NCBI GenBank assembly: GCA_964016985.1
Contig: OZ024825.1
Location: 6,757,056 to 6,821,055, forward strand
Direction of reading: 5' to 3'
Source: Anodontia alba
Lineage: Eukaryota > Mollusca > Bivalvia > Lucinida > Lucinidae
Length of the DNA stretch: 64,000 nucleotides
The notes below the pieces were generated by a model. The model searched no databases. It was not told where the DNA came from and saw only the letters and a program-made list of their open reading frames with translations. This document shows, in pieces, positions 45,198-56,789 of the stretch; within the stretch, counting starts at the first letter, position 1, and the number at the start of each line of letters is the position of its first letter. The translations under genes were made by a program, and so were the position numbers.

Positions 45198-46284
45198 CTA
45201 CTGAAACTACTTATAAGGCGCTTTTAGCCCCCAGAAGGTTTCCAACTGACTGTTCTTAGACGATTAAAGCCCCAGAAAGATTCCTGCTGACCGCTCTTAG
45301 GCGGTTTACGCCACCAGAAGGTTTCCTACTGACCGTTCTAAGACGGTTTAAGCCCCCCAGAAGGTTTCCTACTGACGATTCTAAGGCGGTTTAAGCCCCC
45401 AGAAGGTTTTCTACTGACCGTTCTAAGATGGTTAAAGCCCCAAGATGGTTTTCTACTGACCGTTCTAAGACGGTTTAAGCCCCCAGAAGGTTTCCTACTG
45501 ACGATTCTAAGACGGTTTAAGCCCCCAGAAGGTTTGGCCGTTCTAAGGCGGTTTAAACTCCCAGAAGGTTTCCTACTGACCACACTAAGGCAGTTTACGC
45601 CCCTAGACAGTTTCCTACTGACCGTTCTTAGGCGGTTTAAGCCCCCAGAAGGTTTCGTACTGACCGTTCTAAGGCGGTTTAAGCCCCCAGAAGGTTTGAA
45701 CGTTCTTAGGCGGTTTAAGTCCCCAGAAGGCTTCCTGCTGACCGTTCTAAAGCGGTTTAAGTCCCCAGAAGGTTTCCTACTGACGCTTCTAAAGCGGTTT
45801 AAGCCCGCAGAAGGTTTCCTACTGACTGTTCTAAGATGGTTTAAGCCCCCAGAAGGTTTCTTGCAAACCGTTCTAAGGTGGTTTAAGCCCCCAGAAGGTA
45901 TGACCTTTCTAAGCCCCCAAAAGGTTTCCTACTGACCGTTCTATGGCTGTTTAAGCCCCAAGAAGGTTTCCTACTGACCGTTCTATGGCTGTTTAAGCCC
46001 CAAGAAGGTTTCCTACTGACCGTTCTATGGCTGTTTAAGCCCCAAGAAGGTTTCCTACTGACCGTTCTATGGCTGTTTAAGCCCCAAGAAGGTTTCCTAC
46101 TGACCGTTCTATGGCTGTTTAAGCCCCAAGAAGGTTTCCTACTGACCGTTCTATGGCTGTTTAAGCCCCAAGAAGGTTTCCTACTGGCCGTTTTAAGACG
46201 GTTAAAGTCCCCAGAAGTTTTCCTTCTGACAGTTCGAAGACAGTTAAAACCCCCAGAAGTTTTCCTTCCGACCGTTCTAAGGCT
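45198..46284. repeat. 42-bp minisatellite, right block with homogenised run
   Basis: Continuation of the array. At 45925-46180 six consecutive units are essentially identical and share CTATGGCTG in place of CTAAGGCGG, which indicates recent local amplification. Confidence 0.9.
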
Positions 46285-46568
46285 GTTCTTGTATTGCAGT
46301 TCTTATTAGTTTGTGCGTCCGCGGTTTAATATGTTGCGGTTTTCTTGTTCTAATTTTTTCCTAAATCACCTTTTTTTGTGATTCTTGAGGGATACGCTTC
46401 GTGAATGTGACATTATCTGCTTGGGGAAGAGAGAGTTACTCTTAGTGCTTTTTGTACGTTTGTTCGATTTGCGCTTGTTTGGTTTTGTCAGTTTCCTCTT
46501 CCTCTTGGTGTCTGGGTTGGGCTGCGGTTTGTGATTGTGGCACTCCCTGGACTTTTATCTTACCTTGT
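46285..46568 (+). mobile_element. Naiad 3' tail, diverged, at array edge
   Basis: Plus-sense tail end with CTTGGGGAAGAGAGAG, TACGTTTGTTCGATTTG and GGCACTCCCTGGACTTT, joined directly to the last minisatellite unit (CCGTTCTAAGGCTGTT). Confidence 0.7.
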
Positions 46569-47228
46569 TTTTTGCATCTTTACTTATATTGTTGGTCAAA
46601 TACACAATGCGAGACTTCGAACAAACTGTAACTCTCTAAACCATTATTTTTACCATAAGAATATTATTGAGGACCCGAGATGAACCTGGGGAATACCTGA
46701 GCTCGACAACTATTTTTACTAAAAATGCCGAAATTATAATGTTATATGAACGGGTCTGATGCATGAAATACTACAGATCTACCAATACACATTTCATACC
46801 GTATTGTTTTGGATCCTCGCATTAACGGATGCAGTGAATGAATATATTTTTAATCTATGCATAAGTGCGAAGAAGCAAACGCTGTTAAATATCTTTCTGG
46901 ATATATTAGTTTATCTGTCCTATAAACCAACAAACGCCAATATTAATAATTGCCATACAGCTAAATTTATATTTGATTTAGGCTAACTAAACATTACCTA
47001 ACATGCCAATATTCAAACTTATATTTCTACCCAGTCAGGCAGTTAATTATTTTAGAATAATCAGCCAACCGTATAAAACTATGTGCAATAATTACTTGTG
47101 CATACATTGGTGGCAAAGTTTCGATTTGTTTTCATGGTCTGAGGGAAACGAATTCACATATTTCAACTGAGGGAAAACGAATTCACATATTTCAAAACAG
47201 TTATTTTTCCGAATCCCTTTTGTAGATT

Positions 47229-47232
<4 letters not shown>
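46569..47232. other. No gene recognised
   Basis: AT-rich sequence without domains. A 30-bp direct repeat (GAGGGAAACGAATTCACATA / GAGGGAAAACGAATTCACAT) lies at about 47140-47195. Confidence 0.5.
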
Positions 47233-47294
<62 letters not shown>

Positions 47295-47306
47295 GTATAT
47301 ATATAT

Positions 47307-47356
<50 letters not shown>

Positions 47357-47384
47357 TATATATATATATATATATATATATATC
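47233..47384. repeat. (CA)n followed by (TA)n microsatellite
   Basis: CA run at 47233-47287, then TA-rich run to 47384. Followed by a C-rich homopolymer at about 47473-47505. Confidence 0.95.
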
Positions 47385-48007
47385 GAACATATTATTGAAG
47401 TTTGAAGATACTTAGATCACTTGCTTGATATTGTTGATAATGCTCATTTGCAGAAAAGTTTTAACGAATCTCTCCCCCCCCCCCCCCCCCCCCCTCCCCC
47501 CACCCGCCCACTGACTTTCAGTTAAATAAACTAATTCTAATTATACCTAGGTAACAATTTACTGTCGATATCGATATCAAAGGATGTAATTACTTAAAAT
47601 ATGTCAGACAAATATGAAGAGGTTGGTTTTGACATCAGAAGTTTAGTTTTAAGCAAACGCATGTGTTTTTACCACCGATTAACTCATTTTACTGGGAATC
47701 AGGATTTGTTTGGTTAATGAATAATTTCCTAGTTTTAATGGGATAAGAAATGCTGACACTTTGGGTATTTACGACTTAAAATAAATTCAAATTGCTTTTT
47801 TAGAATTTTTTAATTGGGAAATACGTCAATAGCAGCGTACTAAGGTACTGAACATTGATGATTTCCTTTTCTAGATTGTGAAATCCTCAGTCAAGCTCGC
47901 ATGAAATATATATATCTAAGGTTATTTCAATTGCAATTTATCTTCAACCGGTTTCAGATGGTCGGCGCCTGACTATCAATGTCTATGGTCGGGCTCATTG
48001 TGGTCCT
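47385..48007. other. No gene recognised
   Basis: AT-rich sequence with a poly(C) run near 47475-47505. No exon-like segment. Confidence 0.5.
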
Positions 48008-48280
48008 CATCACGAAAACACGCCTATATTATATTGACCCCCTTAAACCCCACTTTTATATAGTAAAACTGGGGTTCACAGGGATATCCATTATTTTTTT
48101 TATTCCTGCTCAAAAACATAGATTGTGGGTACTCGTTAGAACCGCCTCGGCGAGGCGGTTCTAACGAGTACCTACAATCTATGTTTTGAGCAGAAATATG
48201 AAAAATATCAGAGTTTTTTATCTGAAACTTTTCAGTATTTGGAGGTGAAATTTTCTATGTATTTGAATAGGCGTGTTTTG
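48008..48280. mobile_element. Palindromic MITE, family C, copy 6
   Basis: Perfect core palindrome (GTTAGAACCGCCTCGGCGAG and mirror). The right terminus is truncated within GGCGTGTTTT. Confidence 0.82.
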
Positions 48281-48464
48281 TTGTTTTCTTATGTTCTGGC
48301 TTCAGGTCGCCAGTGAGCCATTGAGGGCTGTGCTTTGTGTTTGTGGCAGTTCCTGGGTATCTTCACTTATATTTGTGCAAGGGTATCTTCTCATATAAAT
48401 GATTTTAAGAGCTAAAATGAAAGCTTCACGATTGTATCTTGCTGTTGTAGTATTGGCCATCATC

Positions 48465-48742
48465 ATCACGAAAACACGCCTATTCAAATAAAAGGAAAAT
48501 TTTACCACCTAAAAATGAAAATGTTCCGATAAAAACTTCTGATATTTTTCATATTTCTGCTCAAAACATAGATTGTTGGTACTCATTAGAACCGCCTCGG
48601 CGAGGCGGTTCTAATGAGTAGCCACAATCTATGGTTTTGAGCAGAAATAAGAAAAATAATTTATACTCCTGTAAACCCTAGTTTTACTATATAAAAGTGG
48701 GGTTTAATGGGGTCAACGCTATAAAGGCATGTTTTTGTGATG
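48465..48742. mobile_element. Palindromic MITE, family C, copy 7
   Basis: Complete, reverse-oriented relative to copy 6 and only 184 bp from it. Core ATTAGAACCGCCTCGGCGAG. Confidence 0.84.
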
Positions 48743-49069
48743 TGGTCGAACTTCTGGCTTTCTTTAGCGCTGGTTTCAGATTGCCGTTGAGGCTTCGTTG
48801 TGCCTGCAGTTACCGCTTAAATCGGTGGTTAGTATTTACCAACACTGCAGGAATATATCACTGGAACTGGCTTTAAGATCTGATGTTGTTTTTGGTGTGT
48901 TTGCTAGGCTAAGTTTTGCGGTAGTAGCTATTCTTGACAATTTACTATACAGTTTTTCTTTACTGCAGTCAGTACGAATGGCGCTGGCTGAAAACAGGAA
49001 GTGCTTCAAGATTTCTTCTGGAGCATAAATGGACAGATGAAAATTGTGTAAGTTACCCATTTTATCATA

Positions 49070-49401
49070 TATAGTCGAATATCATTATTTCAACTTCGCT
49101 TATCTCGAATAATTGCTTATCTCGAAGTCAAATTGGTCCCTGTTCTACTTTGAAAATCTAACAACAGGTAACAAACTATTGTGGTAAAGAGGGAATTTCT
49201 CCAAAGGAGCAATTTCTCTTCTTGTCCACAATTATTTTAATATATCGCTAACTTCAGGAATCAAATTACATATTCATTTGCGGAATGTGATTGTTCGATT
49301 TATTTTCCCCTCAATTCTGCAAATCTGATATGTCAGGGTATGGATATCTCGAGATATTTCGCAGAGCCCCTTGGACTTCGAGATAATGAGCGTCGACTGT
49401 A
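49070..49401. mobile_element. Pogo/Tigger-like MITE, copy 2
   Basis: Ends TATAGTCGAATATCATTATT and GATAATGAGCGTCGACTGTA, internal GCTTATCTCGAA repeats and hairpin as in copies at 21134 and 60949. Confidence 0.72.
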
Positions 49402-50311
49402 GCTATAAATATTTTAAGTTATATTCAGTTAGTCGTAGTCTCAAAATAGTCAATTTATTATCTAACATTTTATCACCAAAACTTTTATTGTCTAAATTTT
49501 TGTCGTCTAATATTTATCGCACATTTTTGATCATTCAATGTTTTTAGCGATATAATAAATGAGCCGACACACGGAATAAGGACCATATGGGTTTCCCGTT
49601 CACGTTTCTTCAAATGCGCATGCGCAGTTCCCTATTTGGGCTACAGACATGCGTTGTTTGCCTGAAGCTTTCTCAAGGTCTCTACTACATGTCTGCGAAC
49701 AGCAAAGGCTCTGGCGAGACTCCGATTATGCGCAGTCTCGCCTGAGCTTTTGCTGGTCGCCTTTGTGCTACGAGTAACATTTTCTTATGTTATGGTTTAA
49801 ATATAACTATAGATATAAAATACTATAGCATATCGTAATAGGAAAGGGTCATGCGGTAATTCAACCAAAAGCACTAATCACACTAAAAGTATATACATGT
49901 GTAAATAGCATGTTTAACCTAAATATGTCGTCACCTGAAATCCATACTGAAGTTGCCTTAAAATTAAAAACAGAAAACAACAATTCCATCGCAACCACCC
50001 CACAAAGCAAAAACAGTTGATTACGTATTAACATGATTCACGCTGCTGTATGTGTGCCTCTTGGAGCATCTGATCTGGGTCTACGCTGTATGCTGAAGCA
50101 TGTCTGTCCAAACTATCTACATATATAGACTTTCAGGTAAGTCCCTGTCAATATTGTCTTTCCCTACCCCTGATTAAGACGGTGTCTACTCTAAAAGGAA
50201 TTATTTTCTTGTTGAATAGACCCATTTTAAGAGGGATTTGATGTGCACAAAAGCAAAAAGGAAGTCAAAAAAGTATCTCCCAAAAATGGCGGTTTATCCA
50301 CCAAGTGTATC
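49402..50311. other. No gene recognised; palindrome
   Basis: Contains an inverted repeat at about 49692-49752 (GCAAAGGCTCTGGCGAGAC and mirror). No coding signal. Confidence 0.5.
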
Positions 50312-50663
50312 CATCACGAGAACATGCCTATATAATTTTGACCCCCTTCGACCCCACTTTTATATAGTAAAACTGGGGTTTACAGGGGTATACATTAATT
50401 TTCTTATTTCTGCTCAAAAACATAGATTTTGGGTACTCGTTAGAACCGCCTCGGCGAGGCGGTTCTAACGAGTACTCTTATTTCTGCTCAAAAACATAGA
50501 TTGTGTACTTGTTAGAACCGCCTCGGCGAGGCGGTTCTAACGAGTACTCACAATCTATGTTTTTGAGCAGAAATAAGAAAAATATCTGAATTTTTTATCT
50601 GAAAATTTTCATTTTTGGGTGGTAAAATTTTCAGCATATTTGAATAGGCGTGTTTTCGTAATG
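50312..50663. mobile_element. Palindromic MITE, family C, copy 8, with doubled core
   Basis: Longest copy (352 bp). The core palindrome with its TTATTTCTGCTCAAAAACAT flank is present twice in tandem (about 50408-50475 and 50478-50550), giving alternative cruciforms. Confidence 0.85.
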
Positions 50664-51466
50664 AATTCCTCTCTTCAGTTAAATACGGTATTTTACGAAA
50701 AAGTCCATAGCATGTGATTGTTTTTTTTTTTTTTTTTTTTTTTCTTTGTTTTTTTTTTTCGAGAATTCATAAGAATAAAGAGAAAACATTCTGTTCTTAG
50801 ATGAAAGAAGATACATAATATTTCTTATTCGTATGTCCAAAGTATCGAGATTTAAGGATTTAATATTTCAAGCACTACTTTTGTCATTAGCAAACAATAA
50901 ATAAATCTGAAACTCTTTATTCTGCAACATCAAAACCTATAATTAAAAACTTAGCTAATTAATCATTTTTGACAGTAAACACCTATCTACAGTAAGGGAA
51001 ACTTATAAAGTTTTTGAGCACGTCCGTATTTACCGTATTCGATTCAATTACCGCATATACCCCAAATAAGCGCACAGCCAAGCTATTGCGTAAAAGAATG
51101 TGCACAATACTGGTTAACCGCTTAGAGGACTCAGCCTGCCCAGTAAACGTGTGGTTAGGTAAACTGACCGCGCTCGACATGACCCCATTGGGTTGACTGG
51201 CCGTAAAACCCTAACACAAACAAAAGCTATTGCGTAGTCTTCAGATTACAGGCCATGTGTCTACTTCTTTATAAAAGCATATGTTGTTCATACTCATTTG
51301 AAGTCGAGACCATTCAAATGAGTACCAACAACATATGCTTTTGTAACGAAAGTCAGAAAAATATTGCGTATGTATTATTTAATACCCCCCCCCCCCACCC
51401 ACCCCCCCACCCCATCCCCATGAAGTTCTCTGCTGATCTTTCTTTAAAATGTACCCGTAATAGGAG
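50664..51466. other. No gene recognised; hairpin
   Basis: Poly(T) at 50719-50760. A separate hairpin at 51270-51345 (AAAGCATATGTTGTTCATAC and mirror, around GTCGAGAC). Poly(C) near 51382-51412. Confidence 0.5.
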
Positions 51467-51738
51467 CATCACGAGAACATGCCTATATTATTTTGACCCG
51501 ATTATACTTTTATATAGTAAAACTGGGGTTTACAGGGGTTTACATTATGTTTTTACTTCTGCTCAAAAGCATAGATTGTGGGTACCCGTGAGAACCGCCT
51601 CGGCGAGGCGGTTCTAACGAGTACCCACAATCTATGTTTTGAGCAGAAATAGAAACAATATCAGAATTTTTATCTGAAAATTGTCAGTTTTTGGAGTTGA
51701 AATTTTCTATATATTTGAATAGGCATGTTTTTGTAATA
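51467..51738. mobile_element. Palindromic MITE, family C, copy 9
   Basis: Complete copy with near-perfect core (GAGAACCGCCTCGGCGAGGC) and both termini. Confidence 0.84.
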
Positions 51739-51957
51739 CTATTTTAAAAGTTTTTCAAGTGTAAAACAACTTAAGCGCACATTGCGGTAACTGGGGCGAA
51801 AACGGTATACGATACTTTGACCTTAACAGTCTTGTTCTTAAGTAAACGAAACTTTTGTCTTCATGTATGAGCCACCTCATAACAAAACCACAAAAATAGT
51901 ATGTACGCCCAGCGAAGACTCTATTTTAATGTCTTTCTTTGGCTATGAATAGTGTAT

Positions 51958-52243
51958 CATCACGAAACCATACCTATATAATTTTGAACCCCTTAAACCC
52001 CACTTTTATATAGTAAAACTGGCGTTTACAGGGGTATACATTATTTTTCTTATTTATGCTCAAAAACATAGATTGTGGGTACTCGTTAGAACCGCCTCGT
52101 TGAGGCGGTTCTCACGAGTACCCACAATCTATGTTTTGAGCAGAAATATGAAATATGAAAACTATCAGGATTTTTTATCTGAACATTTTCATTTTTGGTG
52201 ATAAATTTATTTAGTATATTGGAATAGGCGTGTTTGCGTGATG
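51958..52243. mobile_element. Palindromic MITE, family C, copy 10
   Basis: Complete copy with core GAACCGCCTCGTTGAGGCGG and both termini, 219 bp from copy 9. Confidence 0.84.
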
Positions 52244-52303
52244 TGGTGATTGATGCTGAATAAAGTTATTTGTATTAAATGTTTCTTAGAGCGAGATATT
52301 AAT

Positions 52304-52674
52304 TACAATAAAACCTCACTGGCTCGAACAACTCTGGGACCATGGAAACCCCTCAATGGCTCGAACAACTCTTGGACCATGGAAATGCATTCGAGACATG
52401 GGTAGTTCATAGGTCAGGAAGCAAATGGTAGTGATTTAGGGAAGTCTTTTTGATCTTCTATTCAATAATGGAATGTTGGGTGAACTAATGAGAATCGCCT
52501 CGATGAGATAATTTTAATCACACACAACATACGATTTCGTGATAAAATACGAAAATATCCCTAAAGATTTGTTTACCTGAACTATCTGAAGAATTTCGTA
52601 GGCACTCAGAAACGAGTTCAAATTAGCCATGGTGAACGAGCCATCGGTGTTCGAGCTATTTAGGTTTAACTGTA
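52304..52674. mobile_element. CGAAC-type MITE, copy 2
   Basis: Ends TACAATAAAACCTCACTGGC and TAGGTTTAACTGTA (inverted), with CTCGAAC and GTTCGAG words inside. Outer TA fits a mariner-type target. A small internal duplication (GGCTCGAACAACTC twice) lies at the left end. Confidence 0.6.
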
Positions 52675-53014
52675 AAACCCAAGTCTACACAGCAGTGCAG
52701 TGACTACCAAATGTGCATCGTCGTGAGAAAAGGGCACTTCAGACATTTGTCGAATCAATCTTTCAGCGCGCATAACCCACCCAACTCCCTCCCCTCTAAA
52801 CGAGGTCACATTGCTAGATCTTTAGCCCTCTAAATGAGGTCACATTTTTATAGTCTTTAGCTGAAGCTCCTCTATTGCAGTTCTCTGTGGGTCCTTTGTT
52901 GCAGTTTTATTTCTTGTTTCTGGATAACGTTACAGTAAAGATTCTGATGCGCAAGGCATGAAAAGGATCCTTTTATAAAATGCGGACAACGACGGTCCAG
53001 ATCAGCGTACATAT
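52675..53014. other. No gene recognised
   Basis: Contains two short similar stretches (AAACGAGGTCACATT and AAATGAGGTCACATT) about 52798-52850. No coding signal. Confidence 0.45.
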
Positions 53015-53303
53015 TCCGTAAGAAAACACGCCTATTCAATATATATAGAAAATTTCACCTCCAAAAACTGAAACTTATCAGATAGAAAAAAAAAAAAAAA
53101 AAAAAAAACACTCTGAAATTTTCATTTTTCTGCTCAAAACATAGATTGTTGGTACCGTCTCGGCGAGGCGGTTCAAACTAGTATCACAATCTATGTTTTT
53201 GAACAGAAATAAGAAACAAAAATGTGTACTCCTGTAAACTCCAGTTCTACTATACAGAAGTGGGATTTCAGTGGGGTCAAATTATATAGGCATGTTTTCA
53301 TGA
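53015..53303. mobile_element. Palindromic MITE, family C, copy 11, damaged
   Basis: Core reduced to GTACCGTCTCGGCGAGGCGG. Contains a poly(A) insert at 53090-53108. Termini recognisable. Confidence 0.78.
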
Positions 53304-53827
53304 TTCTATGAAGTCTATTCTGGACATTTTCTGTTCGTCGACATATATTACAGTATCACTGATTCTCAAAGTGGACAACGAAGACCAAGCTCAGCCTTCG
53401 CTTATGTGCAGGCTAATCAGGGCATGCGTTGTCCGCAAAAATGAATAAGGGCCCTTTTCTTGCGCTGCGCATCATGTATTATCTATTTTTTTTTCTTCAT
53501 GTACAATAAGGTGATAAGCCAACTAATATTGCAATTGGCTTGAACTGATTTAAGCTCCCCAACCCCCTACCCCCAGTAGTTTTTCAACTGACCGTTCCAT
53601 TGCGGTTGCTTTGTTGAAGTTTTCTGTGTTTGTGCGTCTGTGCTTTCATATGTGACGTTTGTGGTGTACCTATTTTGTTCCTCATCTCCCCTTCCTTTAG
53701 TTTCTCGTGAGCTAGGGATGCGCTTCTTGATTGTAACATTTCATTTTCTGGATATCTTCACTGATATTTTTGCCTACCTAAGTCTACACTATAAGGACCG
53801 CGCCAAGCTAAAACGTGTGTTCGGGCA

Positions 53828-53902
53828 TATGCAGACAGCGAAGGTCCAGATCAGACTGCGCGGAAGCGCAGTCTGATCTGGACCTTCGCTGTCTGCTTAC
53901 AG
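53828..53902. repeat. Long perfect palindrome
   Basis: GCAGACAGCGAAGGTCCAGA pairs with its mirror across GCGGAAGCGC. About 30-bp arms. A related imperfect one lies at 40333. Confidence 0.85.
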
Positions 53903-54063
53903 AATCATTGGACACCATAAAATCTATCAGTGAGAGCTAATGCCCGGATGACAATTTGCGCATGCGTTGGATGACTCTAAATTTGTGCATTTTGCGCATG
54001 CTCGAAGAGACATTTTCGTTTGGCGCGACACATATGTTCAGATTTCGTGTAAATACATTATGG

Positions 54064-54299
54064 TTATGGACTGATAGTGATTTGGCACAGGAAGCTGTAA
54101 CTAGATGTGCAAAAAACATCACTAAAGTTATAATCATATATGTTCTCCAAAGCAACACAGTCCTGGTCAGTAGTGCCTGACAGAACGTTGTTTGGTTGAT
54201 TTGCGCCCCATGTACCATTAAAGGTCGTGCCATCTACCCAAATATATTGATCTTCCACGGCGAAGTCGTTCGCTCCAACATAGATAATTGTAGCTCCAA
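54064..54299 (-). CDS. C-type lectin domain, C-terminal exon with stop
   Basis: Probable last exon of a lectin gene. After a TTTACAG acceptor, the frame gives YVGANDF, QYIWVDGTTF and WGANQPNN, then the calcium/sugar-site region QPNN, DQDCVALE, FSDVFC, and ends YSFLCQ before a TAA stop. This is the second half of a CTLD: the WIWVDG, QPN and paired DC...C...C cysteines are in order, while the usual WND is FSD. QPN-type sites are seen in invertebrate lectins; sugar specificity is not assigned. The first half of the domain was not found upstream. No clear AATAAA was seen close to the stop. Confidence 0.82.
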
Positions 54300-54599
54300 C
54301 TGTAAAGAAAAAATCATTGCACTGCGAATACTGATGCGTAAATGTATAAACTGAGTTTAAAACGTCATGGTGTTAAATCTTACACTTTTGCTGATCCTGT
54401 CTAGTATTTTTGTGGATTATGTCTAGTATTATAAACGACTTGTTTGGAACAAAATGGCCGTTGAGTTTGCTTTTCTTTGGTTTCCTTGCATGTGTACTAT
54501 CAGCCATGGTTTGTTTGCTCTTTTTCATGGTGTCATTGAAAGGCTATATTCTGTGATTGTGACTATTCCCGAACACCCTCTACACAGTTTTCCCGCAAT

Positions 54600-54876
54600 C
54601 ATCACGAAATCATGCCTATATAATGTTGACCCCCTTAAACCCCACTTTTATATAGTAAAACTGGCGTTTACAGGGGTATACATTATTTTTCTTATTTCTG
54701 CTCAAACACATAGATTGTGGGTACTCGTTAGAACCGCCTCGGCGAGGCGGTTCTAACGGGTACCCACAATTTATGTTTTGAGCAGAAATATGAAAAATAT
54801 CAGAATTTTATCTGAAAACTTTCAGCTTTTGGCGGTGCAATTTTCAATATATTTGAATAGGCATGTTTTCGTAATG
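54600..54876. mobile_element. Palindromic MITE, family C, copy 12
   Basis: Complete copy, 300 bp upstream of the CTLD acceptor, with perfect core apart from one mismatch and both termini. Confidence 0.85.
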
Positions 54877-54954
54877 TGTGAAGCACTCCGTGTTACACAA
54901 TGAACTATTACCCTGTTTAGTTATCCAAGTCAAAGTGTTCCCAAGCAGGCACAC

Positions 54955-55535
54955 AACGTCGAAACAATGTCGATTCAACGTTAATTCAACGAAAAGACGT
55001 TGAATCAACCTTGTTTCAACGGTTTAGTCACACAACGTTGAACCAACATCGATTCTAATGCACTCGCGTATGTAACGCGACGTCTGATTGGATAACGTCA
55101 AAATTTGCGACGGTATATTCTGCGATATACTGTCGCAAATCCGACGTCATCACGTAACGTCGCTTCTCATTGGCTGGCATTTGGTTTTACGCAGCTCACA
55201 GCACTTGTCGTTTTGTGCAAATAGTACATTTTTAAAATAGAAAAAAATGGATAAATGCATTAGAATGGGGATACCTGCATCAAATTTGTCATTTGGGGAG
55301 GTAAATCGGCGGTTTTACGGTCGCAAATTACGTTTTACGGCTCCGCTGACGCGTCGCCGTAAAACGAAATTTCCGACCGTAAAACCGCCGATTTACCTCC
55401 CCAAATACCAAATTTGAATGCAGTTATCCCCTAATTCAACGTTGACGTTGAATAAACGTTGAATATGCGTTTATCTTAACGTTGAATCAACGTTGAATTG
55501 ACGTTTTTTCAACGTTTTTGTCTCGCTAAGATATT
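54955..55535. repeat. CAACGTTGAAT repeat array with nested element
   Basis: Irregular short repeats of AACGTTGAATCAACG at 54955-55056 and 55434-55535. The GC-hairpin element (55057-55433) interrupts the array. Confidence 0.8.
55057..55433. mobile_element. GC-hairpin element, copy 2
   Basis: Same start and end as 37340-37677. The right half forms a near-perfect ~75-bp-arm hairpin (GGAGGTAAATCGGCGG...CCGCCGATTTACCTCC) around GACGCGTC. Flanked by CTAAT on both sides, a possible target duplication. Confidence 0.75.
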
Positions 55536-55774
55536 TGGATACACCGGGTAGATGTTTGGCAATTTTAACTAGAAAGACACATTTTGTGACTTCCTATTTA
55601 TTTTCCTGCTCACCCACCCCTCGAAGGTAACTCCATCGAAATTGCTTTGACAGCCGCGGAGGCAACTTTTTCGAAATTGTTTTGACTGCCTTCTGGACAG
55701 AGGTGTACTCTTAAAAGAAGCAATTTATTCCCATGACCCCTTTTCAGAAGCTTCACCGCTAAGAATTTGTTTTG

Positions 55775-55807
<33 letters not shown>

Positions 55808-56521
55808 AACAACAACAAAAACAACAACAAAAAACAAAAAAAAAAAAACAAAAAAAAAAACAGGAATTATTTAATCGTATGCTGATGGCGTTACTTAGAT
55901 CTAGGCCATTGTCAGACTATGGATATGTCGGCCAATTCCACATATGCGATGAGTTGAAGTACTGTGGATGACAAATGTACGGTAAAAAGTAACAAAATTA
56001 GAACATATACTCCGATAATTAGAACATAATGCTCCGATTACCCTACATGTCCGCAATCTTATTGATACCTTCACATTTTACTTTAACAGCTACCTGCTTT
56101 GCTTTCTTGTTTGTTTCTCTGTATTGTTCTAACCCAGTGTAATCTGGATACCGCTAAAAGGTAATTGGCAAACAGTGCAGACCCAGGTCAGACGCCGCTA
56201 AATGCGGCGTCTGATCTGGGCCTCCACTGTTTGCAAATATTTTGGCCTTTTTCTCTAGAAATATATGCATTATATAGCTTGACATACCTAAAATTGAGGT
56301 TGGACTCTTCCAATATACAGTTTGGGAGACTCTATTCAAAATAAAAAGGGTTAGTGTTTAGAGCTGCATTAGGAGACAAGGGCGAGGTTTCGTGCAAGAT
56401 TCTGATTAGACTGTGCGAATGCGTAGGCTGATCAGAATCTTCTCTGGGCGAAGAGGACTGAAAGTACCTTTTCTGACCTTGAAAAGCAGTTAGGTTACAT
56501 ATAGAAGCCAATATTTATGAC
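55536..56521. other. No gene recognised; poly(A), palindrome
   Basis: A-rich tract at 55775-55860. Palindrome at about 56166-56235 (GCAAACAGTGCAGACCCAGG and mirror around CCGCTAAATGCGG). Confidence 0.55.
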
Positions 56522-56789
56522 AAAACATCGATCGACGTGAACTAGGTGGTTCATCGGCATTTTCTATGCTGGTTCCTAGCCCTAGCTACTAAAATCAGGT
56601 ATCCTAGGAGATATGGGTAAAACCCAGTACCCTACTATTAGAATTAGACAAAACAGAACAGAATGGAGCACCCCGATAAAAATTTGTTGCAGTGTTTCCG
56701 TATATCTCTAGAAATGTTTTTTTTTTAGCCCCATGCTATGTTTTCCATATAAAGTTTTTTTGTTTTTTAGTGTGTTTTTTTTTTTTTTT

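Noticed and set aside
45534..45935. 133-codon repetitive ORF in the 42-bp array
   Set aside because: The unit is 42 bp, so any stop-free frame stays open through the array. The frames on both strands are equally long, and the array is a minisatellite.
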